Numbered from the stretch's first letter, positions 23,393 through 31,197 are shown. The stretch is DNA of 36,925 nt from JAPLJC01 sp052326585 (GCA_052326585.1 JBKQLU010000022.1:1-36925); one strand, 5' to 3'. Numbers and translations: made by a program. Notes: generated by a model from the letters alone, not told the origin.

Positions 23393-23884
23393 TTATGACC
23401 GCCGGAGGCGTTCAAGCAATGCCGTGGTGGAATAGCCCGGGAGGAAAGGCAGGGTTAAGACCCGGCCGCCCCGGGCCAAGACTTCCGCCCGGCCCACGAT
23501 TTCGCTTAATTGATAGTCGCCGCCCTTCACCAGAATGTCCGGCTGCAGCAGGGTGATCAGCTTAAGTGGGGTGTCTTCGTTGAAGAGCACCACCCGGTCG
23601 ACACAGGCCAGGGCCGCCAGGAGCCGGGCCCGGTCGCGCTCCAGGGTCAGCGGCCGCCCCCGGCCCTTGTCCAGGCGGTGCGCCGAGGCATCGGTGTTCA
23701 CCCCGACGATGAGCGCCTCCCCCAGGGAGCGGGCCTGCTCCAGATAGGCCACGTGGCCGGGATGCAGGAGATCGAAGCAGCCGTTGGTGAAGACCAGCCG
23801 CTGCCCCCGGGCCCGCTGCTCCCGGACCCAGCCAGCCGCCGCCGCCCGGGAGACTACCTTGTAGCCGGTGTCGCAGCTAGACAA
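23393..23884 (-). CDS. rfaE2: D-glycero-beta-D-manno-heptose 1-phosphate adenylyltransferase (RfaE2/HldE C-terminal type)
   Basis: The 163-residue protein is a stand-alone cytidylyltransferase-fold enzyme that makes ADP-heptose for the LPS inner core. Motifs: LVFTNGCFDLLHPGHVAYLEQA (about residues 30-51, containing the HxGH nucleotide-binding motif), VGVNTDASAHRLDKGRGRPL, VLFNEDTPLKLI and the C-terminal LVKGGDYQ with LPFLPGYSTTALLERL. In E. coli this activity is fused to a kinase; here it is separate, as in many Desulfobacterota. ATG 23884. About 100 bases separate it from comF upstream and about 50 from the ArsM-like gene downstream on the same strand. Confidence 0.93.
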   Translation of the reverse strand: MSSCDTGYKVVSRAAAAGWVREQRARGQRLVFTNGCFDLLHPGHVAYLEQARSLGEALIVGVNTDASAHRLDKGRGRPLTLERDRARLLAALACVDRVVLFNEDTPLKLITLLQPDILVKGGDYQLSEIVGRAEVLARGGRVLTLPFLPGYSTTALLERLRRS

Positions 23885-23985
23885 AAATGTCCTCCAACTA
23901 AAAAGACCATAAGAGAAATACTCTTCATGCAGGCGCCCGGACCAGTGGCGCAGTTATTTCCCTGGTCATTCTGAGGGAGCCGCGC

Positions 23986-24726
23986 TCATTCCTGCTTTAC
24001 CCGGGCCACCGTGAGGACCTCTACCCCGGCGGCGCCGGCCCGGCGCAGCGCCAGGGCGCATTCTTTAACCGTGGCCCCGGTGGTGTAGAGATCGTCAAGG
24101 AGGAGAATCTTCTTTCCCCAGACCGCTTCGGGGCGGGCCACGCTGAAGGCGGCGCGCACGTTGGCCCGGCGCTCTTTGGGCTTGAGCCCGACCTGGGGCA
24201 CGGTGTGGCGCACCCGGGTGAGAACCTCCCGGCCCAGGGCCGCGGCCTTGAATCCCTGGGCCAAGAGTACGGCCTGGTTGAAGCCGCGGGCCTTGAGGCG
24301 GCGGGGGTGCAGCGGCACCGGCACCAGGAGGTCGGCGGTGGCCGCCAGCTCCAGGCAGGCGGGTTGCTGCAGCCAGCTTTGCAGCAGCGGCAGATAGGCC
24401 ATCTGGGCGGAGAACTTGAAGCGCTTGATGGCCGCGGCCACCGGCCCCTCATAGAGAGCCGCGGCCCGGGCCCGGTCATAGGGGGGCGGCTCTGCGGCGC
24501 ACTCTCCGCAGAGGCGGTCGCCGCCCTCCCGGGCGGTAAAGACCCGGCCGCAGCAGAGACATAGGGGGCTGGCCACCCAATCGATCTTGGCTGCGCACTC
24601 CGGGCAGATCGCCTGCGGCGCGGCCTCTCCCACCGCGGCACCGCAGAAGAGGCAGAGACGGGGCAGGAAGAATTCCAGCACACTCAAACTGAAGCGTTTC
24701 AGCAAGGCCGGGGCAAACGGAGTCAT
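23986..24726 (-). CDS. comF: ComF-family phosphoribosyltransferase-like protein
   Basis: The protein (246 aa from ATG 24726) has an N-terminal double zinc-finger (CLFCGAA, CPECAAKI, CLCCGRVF, CGECAAE, about residues 25-90) and a C-terminal phosphoribosyltransferase domain ending in the PRPP loop ILLLDDLYTTGATVKEC (about 205-221), plus VPLHPRRLKARGFNQA (about 135-150). ComF proteins take part in DNA uptake in competent bacteria, but homologues are widespread and their reaction is unknown. I chose ATG 24726 because AGGAGAAAGGTGGG stands directly before it and a TTGACA promoter predicts a transcript start downstream of the earlier ATG at 24753. Confidence 0.9.
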   Translation of the reverse strand: MTPFAPALLKRFSLSVLEFFLPRLCLFCGAAVGEAAPQAICPECAAKIDWVASPLCLCCGRVFTAREGGDRLCGECAAEPPPYDRARAAALYEGPVAAAIKRFKFSAQMAYLPLLQSWLQQPACLELAATADLLVPVPLHPRRLKARGFNQAVLLAQGFKAAALGREVLTRVRHTVPQVGLKPKERRANVRAAFSVARPEAVWGKKILLLDDLYTTGATVKECALALRRAGAAGVEVLTVARVKQE

Positions 24727-24750
24727 CCCACCTTTCTCCTCACCAGAATC

Positions 24751-24781
24751 CATATAATGACGCCGGCCGAGGGACTGTCAA
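24751..24781 (-). promoter_or_regulatory. Sigma-70-type promoter of the comF-rfaE2-arsM unit
   Basis: On the minus strand, a perfect TTGACA at 24781-24776, then TATATG at 24756-24751 (19-base spacer; TTATAT at 18 bases is an alternative). Predicted start near 24744, so only the ATG at 24726 would be on the transcript. Confidence 0.55.
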
Positions 24782-24895
24782 GAAATAATTTTGGGGGAGG
24801 CTGTGAGACACAGGCCGCCCCGAGGGGCAGGGGGCTGGAATTTTTGGAAAACGCGGTGAAGGCGGCGGCCACAGCCCGCCCTATTATCGGCTGGA

Positions 24896-25549
24896 TCAGC
24901 GCGTCGCCAGACGCTGGGCCAGGTCCTGGGCGTCGGCGAAGAGTTTGTGGACCGCAGCCTCCGGCAGGCCGGCGCCCCGGGCCAGGCGTTCGGCCTCCAG
25001 GCGGGTGATGAGGTCTGCGGGGGCGTGGGTGTCGCTATCCAGGATCAGGAAAGCGCCCGCCGCCAGGGCGGTACGGGCCACGTGGCCGTTGGCCAGGCAG
25101 TGGCCTTTGCGGGCCGAGATCTCCAGGAAGATGGAGCGTTCCCGGGCCAGGGCCGCCTCCTCTGCAGTGATCAGGCCGGGGTGGGCCAGGATGTCGATGT
25201 CGGCCTCGAGGGCGGCCCGGTTGGTCCCCGGGGCCACCGGCTCCGCCAGGGTTTCGCCGTGCACCACGATGAGCGGCGCCCCCAGGGCGCGAGCCCGGGC
25301 GGCCAGGGGTCCGATGAGGTCAGGGGGCAGGTGGGTAAATTCCAGGCCGGGGATGATGTAGGGCTCCTCGCCCCGGTTGAGGCTCCGGGCCGCGGCCTGA
25401 AGCAGGGCGAAAACCGCCTCGAAGTTGGAGGCGTCCACGTGGTCGGTGATCCCCAGGTAGCGGTAGCCCTTAACCTGGGCCCGGCGCCATAACTCCGCGG
25501 GCAGCAGCTCGCCGTCGCTGTTCAGGGTGTGGGTGTGCAGGTCGATCAT
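24896..25549 (-). CDS. PHP-domain phosphoesterase (histidinol-phosphatase-like)
   Basis: The 217-residue protein from ATG 25549 opens with the PHP motif MIDLHTHTLNSDGELLPAEL (H-x-H metal ligands), followed by YLGITDHVDASN (about residues 35-46), IPGLEFTHLP, LIVVHGET, DILAHPGLIT and the final ILDSDTHAP, which supply the conserved His/Asp/Glu cluster for two or three metals. Members hydrolyse phosphate esters such as histidinol phosphate, nucleoside phosphates or DNA ends; the substrate here is not clear. The upstream extension to 25606 is rejected because the family starts with M-(I/L)-D-L-H-x-H. Confidence 0.88.
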   Translation of the reverse strand: MIDLHTHTLNSDGELLPAELWRRAQVKGYRYLGITDHVDASNFEAVFALLQAAARSLNRGEEPYIIPGLEFTHLPPDLIGPLAARARALGAPLIVVHGETLAEPVAPGTNRAALEADIDILAHPGLITAEEAALARERSIFLEISARKGHCLANGHVARTALAAGAFLILDSDTHAPADLITRLEAERLARGAGLPEAAVHKLFADAQDLAQRLATR

Positions 25550-25675
25550 AAAGAATGGTCTTTGGCTTTCAGGTTTCGGTAAATATAAACCGGGGGTCCT
25601 GCCCACCTGTCGCTATACCCAATAGCGCATGTCTGGATTTCCCCATTGATCAGGGCAGGCCGCTAGTCGAGCCTA

Positions 25676-25783
25676 TTCCCCCTCCTTTGAGGGGAGGGGG
25701 TTAGGGGAGGGTGGCAACATATGGTAATCGAAAGCAAAATTACCACCCCCACCCTGACCCTCCCCCATCAAGGGGGAGGGAAT
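25676..25783. repeat. Composite palindrome: two family A copies in inverted orientation
   Basis: 25676-25714 (TTCCCCCTCCTTTGAGGGGA, GGGGGTTAGGGGAGGGTGG) and 25741-25783 (CCACCCCCACCCTGACCCTC, CCCCATCAAGGGGGAGGGAAT) face each other around about 26 bases, so each copy can fold alone or the whole can fold as one long stem. Located in the 456-base gap (25550-26005) between two minus-strand genes; no gene is seen there. Confidence 0.85.
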
Positions 25784-25863
25784 AAGACAAAAATTAGGCA
25801 ACATCTCTGTAGGGCGCAATAAAGAGAGTAATTTTTCAAGATAAATTCGAAATAATGGCCGGA

Positions 25864-26005
25864 ATCAGAAACTCGAAACTGGAAACTCAAAACTGGGCAA
25901 CCCAGCGGGTCGCCCCTACAACTCGAAACTCAAACCCCAAACCCCAAAACTCAAACCCCAAAACTCAAAACTCAAAACTCGAAACTCGAAACTCGAAACT
26001 CAAAC
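25864..26005. repeat. Tandem heptamer tract (AAACTCA/AAACTCG/AAACCCC)
   Basis: Degenerate seven-base units (AAACTCG, AAACTCA, AAACCCC) run through most of 25864-26005, interrupted by GGCAACCCAGCGGGTCGCCC CTAC at 25897-25920. It ends directly at the stop codon (26006-26008) of the bifunctional-nuclease gene. Similar to the short tandemly repeated heptamers known from cyanobacteria in style, not in sequence. Confidence 0.88.
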
Positions 26006-26503
26006 CTACATCTTATATTTGCCGAAATCTTCGGGATCGAGGCTTTCCAGGATCTCGGTCCATTTCTTGGCGTCATCGCTGGTGATGGCCTCTTTGGCCG
26101 ACAGGTCGACCCGGCGGGCCTTTTGAATCACCACTTCCGCCACGAAGATGGGGGCCTTGGTGCGCAAGGCTATGGCAACGGCGTCGCTGGGGCGGGCGTC
26201 GATGGTCACTTCGCTGCCCCCCCGGGAAAGGTAGATCAGGGCAAAATAGGTGTTGTCCCTGAGGTCGCAGACCTCGACCTTGCTCACCTGGGTCTCCATG
26301 AGTTCCATGATGTTTTTCAGCAGGTCATGGGTCATGGGGCGGGAGAATTTAATGTTTTCCAGCTCGCTGGCGATGGCCGTGGCCTCCAGCAGTCCGATCC
26401 AGATGGGGACCGCCTTGTCCGACGCCACATCCTTGAGGATCATGATGGGGCTGTTGGTAAAGGGATCGATGGTCAATCCGGAAACGGTCATTTCCCTGAA
26501 CAT
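26006..26503 (-). CDS. Bifunctional nuclease (BFN/DUF151) family protein
   Basis: The 165-residue protein matches DUF151: MTVSGLTIDPFTNSPIMILKD at the start, VPIWIGLLEATAIASELENI (about residues 32-51), RPMTHDLLKNIM and the hallmark TIDARPSDAVAIALRTKAPIF (about 100-120). Plant members have DNase and RNase activity; the bacterial role is not settled. AGGAGG 6 bases before ATG 26503 is a strong ribosome-binding site. The gene overlaps the 3' end of miaB by 16 bases, so both are probably translated from one message. Its 3' end is bordered by a heptamer repeat tract. Confidence 0.9.
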   Translation of the reverse strand: MFREMTVSGLTIDPFTNSPIMILKDVASDKAVPIWIGLLEATAIASELENIKFSRPMTHDLLKNIMELMETQVSKVEVCDLRDNTYFALIYLSRGGSEVTIDARPSDAVAIALRTKAPIFVAEVVIQKARRVDLSAKEAITSDDAKKWTEILESLDPEDFGKYKM

Positions 26504-27876
26504 GTTGCCTCCTGCGATGGGGACGCCTCAGGCAGCCGCCCATACTCCAAAGGACGGGCCTGGGCCCAAGACCCGGTTAAGGAATGGGGGTGCGCCGCAA
26601 TGAGGGCAACCTGGGTCAGTTGTCCGGTCAGGTGCCGCGGTCCGGTAAAATTGACTACCTGTTTGGTCCTGAGGCGGCCGCAGAGCTGCTCCGGGCTGCG
26701 TTTGCTGGCGCCCTCCACCAGGACCTCCTTAACCTGCCCTACCAGGCGTCCATTGGCCGCCAGGGTGAATTCATCCTGCAGGGCCTGCAAGCGGGCCAGG
26801 CGCTCCGCCTTGACTTCTCCCGGCACCTGGTCCGGGAAGCCGGCGGCCCGGGTCTGGGGCCGGGGGGAATACTTGAAGGAGAAGGCCTGATCAAAGGCTA
26901 CCTGGCGCATCAGGTCCAGGGTCTCGGCAAAGTCGGCCTCGGTCTCTCCGGGGAAGCCGACGATCAGATCGGTGGAAATAGCAATGCCGGGGCAGGCGAG
27001 ACGCAAGCGGGCAACTCGTTCCAGGTAAGCCTCCCTGGTATAGCCGCGGTTCATGGCGGCGAGGATGCGGTTCGATCCAGACTGCACCGGCAGGTGGAGA
27101 TGCTCGCACAGCGGTGGCAGCGACCCCAGGGCGGCCAATAACTCATCCGACAGGTCCCGGGGGTGGGAGGTGGCAAAGCGCAGCCGGGCCAGCCCCGGAA
27201 GTTGGGCGAGGCGGTGCAGCAACCCGGTAAAGGTGATGGGGGCGGCGAGGCCGCGGCCATAGGAGTTAACGTTTTGCCCCAGGAGGGTGACTTCCAGGCC
27301 CCCGGCGGCGAGAAATCCGGAGACTTCCGCGATGATGGCTTCGGGGTCCCGGCTGGCCTCGCGGCCCCGGACGTAGGGCACCACGCAATAGGTGCAGAAG
27401 TTGTCGCAACCCTGCATGATGGTCACCAGGGTCTGGGCTGGCCCTCGGGACCAAACCCGGGCCGGCGGCTCAGGGAGACCGCACTCCAGCGAAAGCTCCG
27501 CGGGGCGCTGGCCCTGGGCGGCCCGGGCCACCAGTTCCGGCAGGCGCCGGCTCGCCTGGGTGCCGAAGACCAGGTTCAGGTGCGGCGCGTCGGCCAGCAG
27601 GCGTTTCCCCTCCTGTTGGGCCACGCAGCCGCCCACCCCCAAGATGAGCCGGGGGTTCCTGGCCTTTAATAATTTCAAACTTCCCAGCAGGCTCCTCAGC
27701 TTCTCCTCGGATTTGCGCCGGATGGCGCAGGTATTGATAAGATACAGATCCGCCTCTTCGGCCCGGCTGGTGACCTCATATTCCGGCGCCAGAAACCGGG
27801 CCATCTGCTGGGAGTCGGCCAGGTTCATCTGACAGCCGAAGGTGCGGATGTAGAGCTTCTTTTTCGAGACCGGCAT
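26488..27876 (-). CDS. miaB: tRNA-2-methylthio-N6-dimethylallyladenosine synthase
   Basis: The 462-residue radical SAM enzyme adds the 2-methylthio group to i6A37 of tRNAs. Domains in order: the N-terminal MTTase domain with three Cys ligands in YIRTFGCQMNLADS (Cys15), INTCAIR and GVGGCVAQQEGK; the radical SAM core with QGCDNFCTYCVVPYVRGRE (CxxxCxxC); and a C-terminal TRAM domain (EVLVEGASKRSPEQLCGR, about 380-445). I chose ATG 27876 because the conserved protein starts there; TTG 27912 would add 12 residues without family support. The last part overlaps the downstream bifunctional-nuclease gene. Confidence 0.95.
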   Translation of the reverse strand: MPVSKKKLYIRTFGCQMNLADSQQMARFLAPEYEVTSRAEEADLYLINTCAIRRKSEEKLRSLLGSLKLLKARNPRLILGVGGCVAQQEGKRLLADAPHLNLVFGTQASRRLPELVARAAQGQRPAELSLECGLPEPPARVWSRGPAQTLVTIMQGCDNFCTYCVVPYVRGREASRDPEAIIAEVSGFLAAGGLEVTLLGQNVNSYGRGLAAPITFTGLLHRLAQLPGLARLRFATSHPRDLSDELLAALGSLPPLCEHLHLPVQSGSNRILAAMNRGYTREAYLERVARLRLACPGIAISTDLIVGFPGETEADFAETLDLMRQVAFDQAFSFKYSPRPQTRAAGFPDQVPGEVKAERLARLQALQDEFTLAANGRLVGQVKEVLVEGASKRSPEQLCGRLRTKQVVNFTGPRHLTGQLTQVALIAAHPHSLTGSWAQARPLEYGRLPEASPSQEATCSGK

Positions 27877-28244
27877 ACCGTTATCTTTATTAGAAACCCC
27901 GGCCCTTGTCAACTACGCGGCCTCCCCCTGGACAGTCCCGGCGCCCTGGGGTAAAATGGGCCGTGGCGGCAGGGAGGGCCGACGATTTTGCCGGGCTCGC
28001 CTTAACCATCCCGGCTGCTGGAAGCTATGGCAAAACCCGGATTCGCAGGCACCCTGCACCAAGGGCAGGATCGCGAACCGTAAAAATACGAGATTCGTTG
28101 CGGCGCGCCGCTGAGAATGACACTTTTGGGCAGACCGGGGATTGGCAGTAGCTTCTCCCGATTTTTGGTATCTCTGTAAGGGCGGGGGCTCGAGGTCTCC
28201 CCCGGCCCGCTGCCCAAAAAATAGAGCCCCGGAGCATTCACTTT
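27877..28244. other. Divergent intergenic region with a degenerate family D repeat
   Basis: This 368-base gap lies between divergent miaB and the rhomboid gene. CGAGATTCGTTGCGGCGCGC CGCTGAGAATGACA at about 28089-28122 is a worn copy of the GTCATTCTGAG...AGAATCT repeat. No ORF with coding character and no clear promoter boxes were found. Confidence 0.6.
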
Positions 28245-28973
28245 ATGTTATTCCCCCTGCGCGGGGCGCCGTCAGTGCGGCGCCAGCCGCTGGTCACTCT
28301 TGGTCTGATCGCCGTCAACCTGACCGTGTTTCTCTATCAAGCGTGGCTAGGTCCGCAGGCGGGCGCGGCCCTGGTGATGCAGAAAGGTGCGGTGGCCGCC
28401 AAACTGAGCCAGCCGCACCTGGTATTTTCCTACCAGGGCCTGAAGCTGCTGCCCACCATGTTCAGTTCCCTGTTCCTGCATGGGGGCAAGGTCCACCTCA
28501 TCGGCAACATGTGGTTCCTGTGGATCTTCGGGGAGGCCCTGGAGGATGAGCTGGGCCACGGGCGTTTTCTGGCCTTTTTCCTGTTTTGCGGTTTTTTTGC
28601 CGGGCTTTTCCATGTGATGTGGTCGGAGCAACTGCGCCTCCCCTTGATCGGGGCCAGCGGGGCCATCGCCGGGCTCTTGGGCGGCTACCTCAGGCGGTTG
28701 CCCAACTCCCCCATCCATACCCTGATCCTATTCCGCCTGCGGCCGGAGATGGTGCCGATCCCGGCCTTTGTCTTGCTGGGGCTGTGGCTGGCCCTGCAAT
28801 TTTACGGCCTGCGGCAGGGCGGGGCGATTGCCTGGGTAGCCCACCTGGGGGGGTTTTTTATCGGTCTGGTCACGGTCAACTATTTTGCCCCGGCCCAGTC
28901 CGGGAAGCCTCAGCCCACCCGTAAATCCGGCCGGAAGGCCAAAGGTAAAAAGCCAGTCAAGAAGAAAAGTTGA
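28245..28973 (+). CDS. Rhomboid-family intramembrane serine protease
   Basis: The 242-residue protein has six hydrophobic segments. Family features: HLIGNMWFLWIFGEALED (about residues 85-102, TM2 with the His/Asn of the oxyanion region), LPLIGASGAIAGLLGGYL (about 131-148, catalytic Ser in GASGA) and VAHLGGFFIG (about 200-209, catalytic His). The active site is complete, so it is likely an active protease cleaving membrane proteins; the substrate is unknown. The tail from about 222 is strongly basic (RKSGRKAKGKKPVKKKS) and probably cytosolic. GGAG lies 10 bases before ATG 28245. Confidence 0.92.
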   Translation: MLFPLRGAPSVRRQPLVTLGLIAVNLTVFLYQAWLGPQAGAALVMQKGAVAAKLSQPHLVFSYQGLKLLPTMFSSLFLHGGKVHLIGNMWFLWIFGEALEDELGHGRFLAFFLFCGFFAGLFHVMWSEQLRLPLIGASGAIAGLLGGYLRRLPNSPIHTLILFRLRPEMVPIPAFVLLGLWLALQFYGLRQGGAIAWVAHLGGFFIGLVTVNYFAPAQSGKPQPTRKSGRKAKGKKPVKKKS

Positions 28974-29121
28974 ATAAGTTCTGATAGCGGCCGGGTGGCC
29001 CGCCAGGGTGCGGCGCGGCTCAGAAGGAATTGGTGGGCAGTGGACACCCTACGCAACTTCGCCAGGATCAATATTCCGGCTGGCCGGGAAAGCCAGGGGA
29101 ACCTTCTCTTAAGGAGTTCAT

Positions 29122-29565
29122 ATGCAATTCAGCGAAGGGCAGATGGGGCGCATCTTCGTCCTGCGATTGGAAGAGGGTGAACGGCTCAATGACACAATCG
29201 AGAAATTTGCCCGGGAACAAAAGATCAATCGCGGGCTGGCATTCTACCTGGGGGGGGCCGGGGATGGCAGCCAGGTGGTGGTAGGGCCGGAAGCCAACCG
29301 GGAGGGTATCATTCCCATGATCTATACCTTGCGGGGCGCCCAGGAGGTTTTGGCCCTGGGAACCCTGGTCCCCGATGAGGCGGGGGACCCCGTGCTTCAC
29401 ATGCACGCCGCCGCGGGACGAGAGGGGCAGGCCACGGTGGGCTGCACCCGGGCCGGGGTCGCGGTCTGGCTGGTGGGGGAGGTGGTCCTCCTGGAGATCT
29501 TGGGAAGCGCGGCAACCCGGAGAAAGGATGCGCGGACCGGGTTTCAATTGCTTAAGGTCGATTGA
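29122..29565 (+). CDS. PPC/DUF296-domain protein
   Basis: The 147-residue protein is almost entirely a PPC (plants and prokaryotes conserved, DUF296) domain: FVLRLEEGERLNDTIEKFAREQ at the start, FYLGGAGDGSQVVVG (about residues 41-55), EVLALGTLVPDEAGDPVLHMHAAAGREG with the conserved His pair (about 75-102), and VGEVVLLEILG near the end. In plants the domain accompanies AT-hooks; the function of bacterial members is unknown though a trimeric metal-binding fold is known. AAGGAG 6 bases before ATG 29122 is a strong ribosome-binding site. Confidence 0.9.
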   Translation: MQFSEGQMGRIFVLRLEEGERLNDTIEKFAREQKINRGLAFYLGGAGDGSQVVVGPEANREGIIPMIYTLRGAQEVLALGTLVPDEAGDPVLHMHAAAGREGQATVGCTRAGVAVWLVGEVVLLEILGSAATRRKDARTGFQLLKVD

Positions 29566-29575
29566 AAGAGCGGTT

Positions 29576-29662
29576 AGCGATCAGCGATCAGCGATCAGCA
29601 GTCGGCAAAGGCAAAACCCAGGTACGGCTTATCAATCTGTAGGGTGGGCACCGCCCACCATT
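29576..29662. repeat. CAGCGAT heptamer tract and family B palindrome
   Basis: AGCGATCAGCGATCAGCGAT CAGCAGTCGG at about 29576-29605 is a second tandem heptamer type. TGTAGGGTGGGCACCGCCCA CCA at about 29638-29660 is a family B palindrome. They fill the 178-base space between the PPC and phosphatase genes. Confidence 0.8.
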
Positions 29663-29743
29663 ATCCTCTTTTTTCTTAGGTTGCACAGACGTCTCGTCTG
29701 AGCACTTTTCTGCTGTGGCTTCAAAAAATAAGGAGCGGGTCCT

Positions 29744-30577
29744 TTGGAAATAGATAAAGAGCAGCTGGAGCGAGCGGCGCACATCGGGCGGCAGGCGGCC
29801 CTGGCCGCCGGCGCCCTGTTGCGGCTGAACTTCCAGCAACCCCACCAGATAACCTACAAGGGGGCCATCGATCCGGTCACCGAGAGCGACCTGCAATCCC
29901 AGGAGCTGATCGTGGCGCTGATCCGGCGGAGTTTCCCGGATCACGGCTTTCTGGCGGAAGAGACCGCGGCCGGGGCGGGCCATGGTGGACTTGAGCCAGC
30001 GGCGGCGCCGCTCCCGGGCTCAGAGGCGCGGCCCTGCCGTTGGATCATCGATCCCCTGGACGGCACGGTCAACTTTGCCCATGGCTTTGCGGCCTTCTGC
30101 GTCTCCATCGCCCTGGAGGTGGAGGGCCGCCTGGAATACGGGGTGGTCTACGACCCCATTCGGGATGAGCTCTTTGAGGCCAGAAGAGGCCAGGGCGCCC
30201 TGCTGAACGGCCGGGCTATCCAGGTTTCCGGGATCGACCGCCTGGACCGGGCCCTGGTGGCCACCGGCTTTCCCTATGACATAAGGGAGCGGCTGCCCCA
30301 GACCCTGGCCCGGATGCGGCGCATCCTGGGTGAAGTCCAGGGGTTGCGGCGGGCCGGCGCCGCCGCGTTGGACATGGCTTATCTGGCCTGCGGCCGTTTC
30401 GACGCCTTCTATGAAGAGAACCTCAAACCCTGGGACACCGCCGCCGGCCTGCTGCTCGTCAGCGAAGCCGGCGGCCGCCTCACCGACTTTAGCGGCGGGC
30501 TTTATGACCTCTACTCGCCTAATATTTTGTGCAGTAACGGGCTGCTGCATGAAAAGATATTGACGCTCGTTGGCTAG
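29744..30577 (+). CDS. suhB: Inositol monophosphatase-family protein
   Basis: The 277-residue protein belongs to the lithium-sensitive IMPase/FBPase superfamily, cytosolic Mg-dependent phosphatases acting on myo-inositol-1-P, fructose-1,6-bisphosphate or histidinol phosphate. Metal and substrate motifs: ITYKGAIDPVTESDLQSQE (about residues 36-54), GFLAEET (about 67-73), the hallmark WIIDPLDGTVNFAHG (about 100-114) and NLKPWDTAAGLLLVSEAGG (about 226-244). All are intact. The start is TTG 29744 with AGGAG 8 bases upstream. The substrate cannot be fixed from sequence, and the suhB symbol is used for family membership. Confidence 0.87.
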   Translation: MEIDKEQLERAAHIGRQAALAAGALLRLNFQQPHQITYKGAIDPVTESDLQSQELIVALIRRSFPDHGFLAEETAAGAGHGGLEPAAAPLPGSEARPCRWIIDPLDGTVNFAHGFAAFCVSIALEVEGRLEYGVVYDPIRDELFEARRGQGALLNGRAIQVSGIDRLDRALVATGFPYDIRERLPQTLARMRRILGEVQGLRRAGAAALDMAYLACGRFDAFYEENLKPWDTAAGLLLVSEAGGRLTDFSGGLYDLYSPNILCSNGLLHEKILTLVG

Positions 30578-30986
30578 ATAATGAATGAATGATGATTTTA
30601 AATGCTATTTGTCATTCTGATGGAGCTCTGAGAAAAATGGACTTTCCGCCCCAATTTGTGCTATTTTCCCACCTGCGAGAGGAATTGGCTTTAAGATGAG
30701 GTCGTTTGAGAGATTTTACTCGGCCAAAGAGGCTCTAAAACCTCGTTGGGATAAGAATAGCTATGAGTCCAAAAGGGACCCGATAGCCGACCGAAAGGTC
30801 AATCGGATATGAGATGGAGAGATTCGCCAGGGCCGGAGGGTGAAGATGCGATAAGGCTAAAACGGCGGGCACAGCCCGCCCTATAATCTATTTGTCATTC
30901 TGAAGGAGCCGCAGTCGACTGAAGAATCTAGATCCTTCGCTTCGCTCAGGATGACAAGAAAGCTATTTTTCGTTTAAGGAAGCCTA
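30578..30986. repeat. Gene-free stretch with family B and D repeats upstream of trp
   Basis: A partial family D copy lies at about 30609-30625 (TTTGTCATTCTGATGG), a family B palindrome (GGCGGGCACAGCCCGCCCTA) at about 30864-30883, and a complete family D element at 30892-30957, whose ends TTGTCATTC and GATGACAA are inverted and whose interior reads GAAGAATCTAGATCCTTCGC. No coding frame is supported. Confidence 0.8.
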
Positions 30987-31015
30987 TTGACAACAATCAG
31001 TGTTTTGAATATACA
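30987..31015 (+). promoter_or_regulatory. trp promoter
   Basis: A perfect TTGACA at 30987-30992, a 17-base spacer and TATACA at 31010-31015. Predicted start near 31022, 12 bases before the leader peptide ATG. Confidence 0.85.
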
Positions 31016-31033
31016 CTTTTCAGAGAAAAGATT

Positions 31034-31090
31034 ATGAAAAAATTCGGTTCAAAAAACTGGTGCTGGCGGCGGGTGATGGCGGACTCGTGA
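31034..31090 (+). CDS. trpL: trp leader peptide
   Basis: The 18-codon frame reads MKKFGSKNWCWRRVMADS, with Trp codons at positions 9 and 11 (Trp-Cys-Trp), and lies between a strong promoter and terminator hairpins ahead of trpE: the classical arrangement for transcription attenuation. TGCTGG at 31061-31066, which covers the second Trp codon, can pair with CCAGCA at 31100-31105 just after the stop codon, giving a 1:2 pause stem that a ribosome stalled at Trp would disrupt. The ribosome-binding site is a purine-rich AGAGAAAAG at 31022-31030. It is too short for homology, so the call rests on codon content and position. Confidence 0.88.
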   Translation: MKKFGSKNWCWRRVMADS

Positions 31091-31120
31091 GGTGCGTCTC
31101 CAGCAGGTGAAAGATAATTG

Positions 31121-31151
31121 GGGGCCCCTCGCGAGAGGGGCCCCGGTTTTT
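31121..31151 (+). terminator. trp attenuator terminator 1
   Basis: A perfect 10-bp stem, GGGGCCCCTC (31121-31130) with GAGGGGCCCC (31135-31144), GCGA tetraloop, then GG and TTTTT (31147-31151). It lies 30 bases after the leader peptide stop codon. Confidence 0.88.
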
Positions 31152-31165
31152 GGCGTCTTTAAAAA

Positions 31166-31197
31166 GCCGTGGCCCACCAGGGGCGCGGCTTTTTTTT
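31166..31197 (+). terminator. trp leader terminator 2
   Basis: GCCGTGGCCC (31166-31175) pairs with GGGGCGCGGC (31180-31189) with one mismatch and one G-T pair, ACCA loop, followed by eight T (31190-31197). It is a second, independent strong terminator in the same leader. Confidence 0.85.

Noticed and set aside
23208..23435. Plus-strand frame (75 aa) opposite the ArsM N-terminus
   Set aside because: No motif or ribosome-binding site; it is the complement of the putative Sec-coding extension and the rfaE2 gene end.
25864..26005. Heptamer tract considered as a replication origin iteron set or CRISPR
   Set aside because: Seven-base degenerate units without DnaA boxes, replication genes or spacers.
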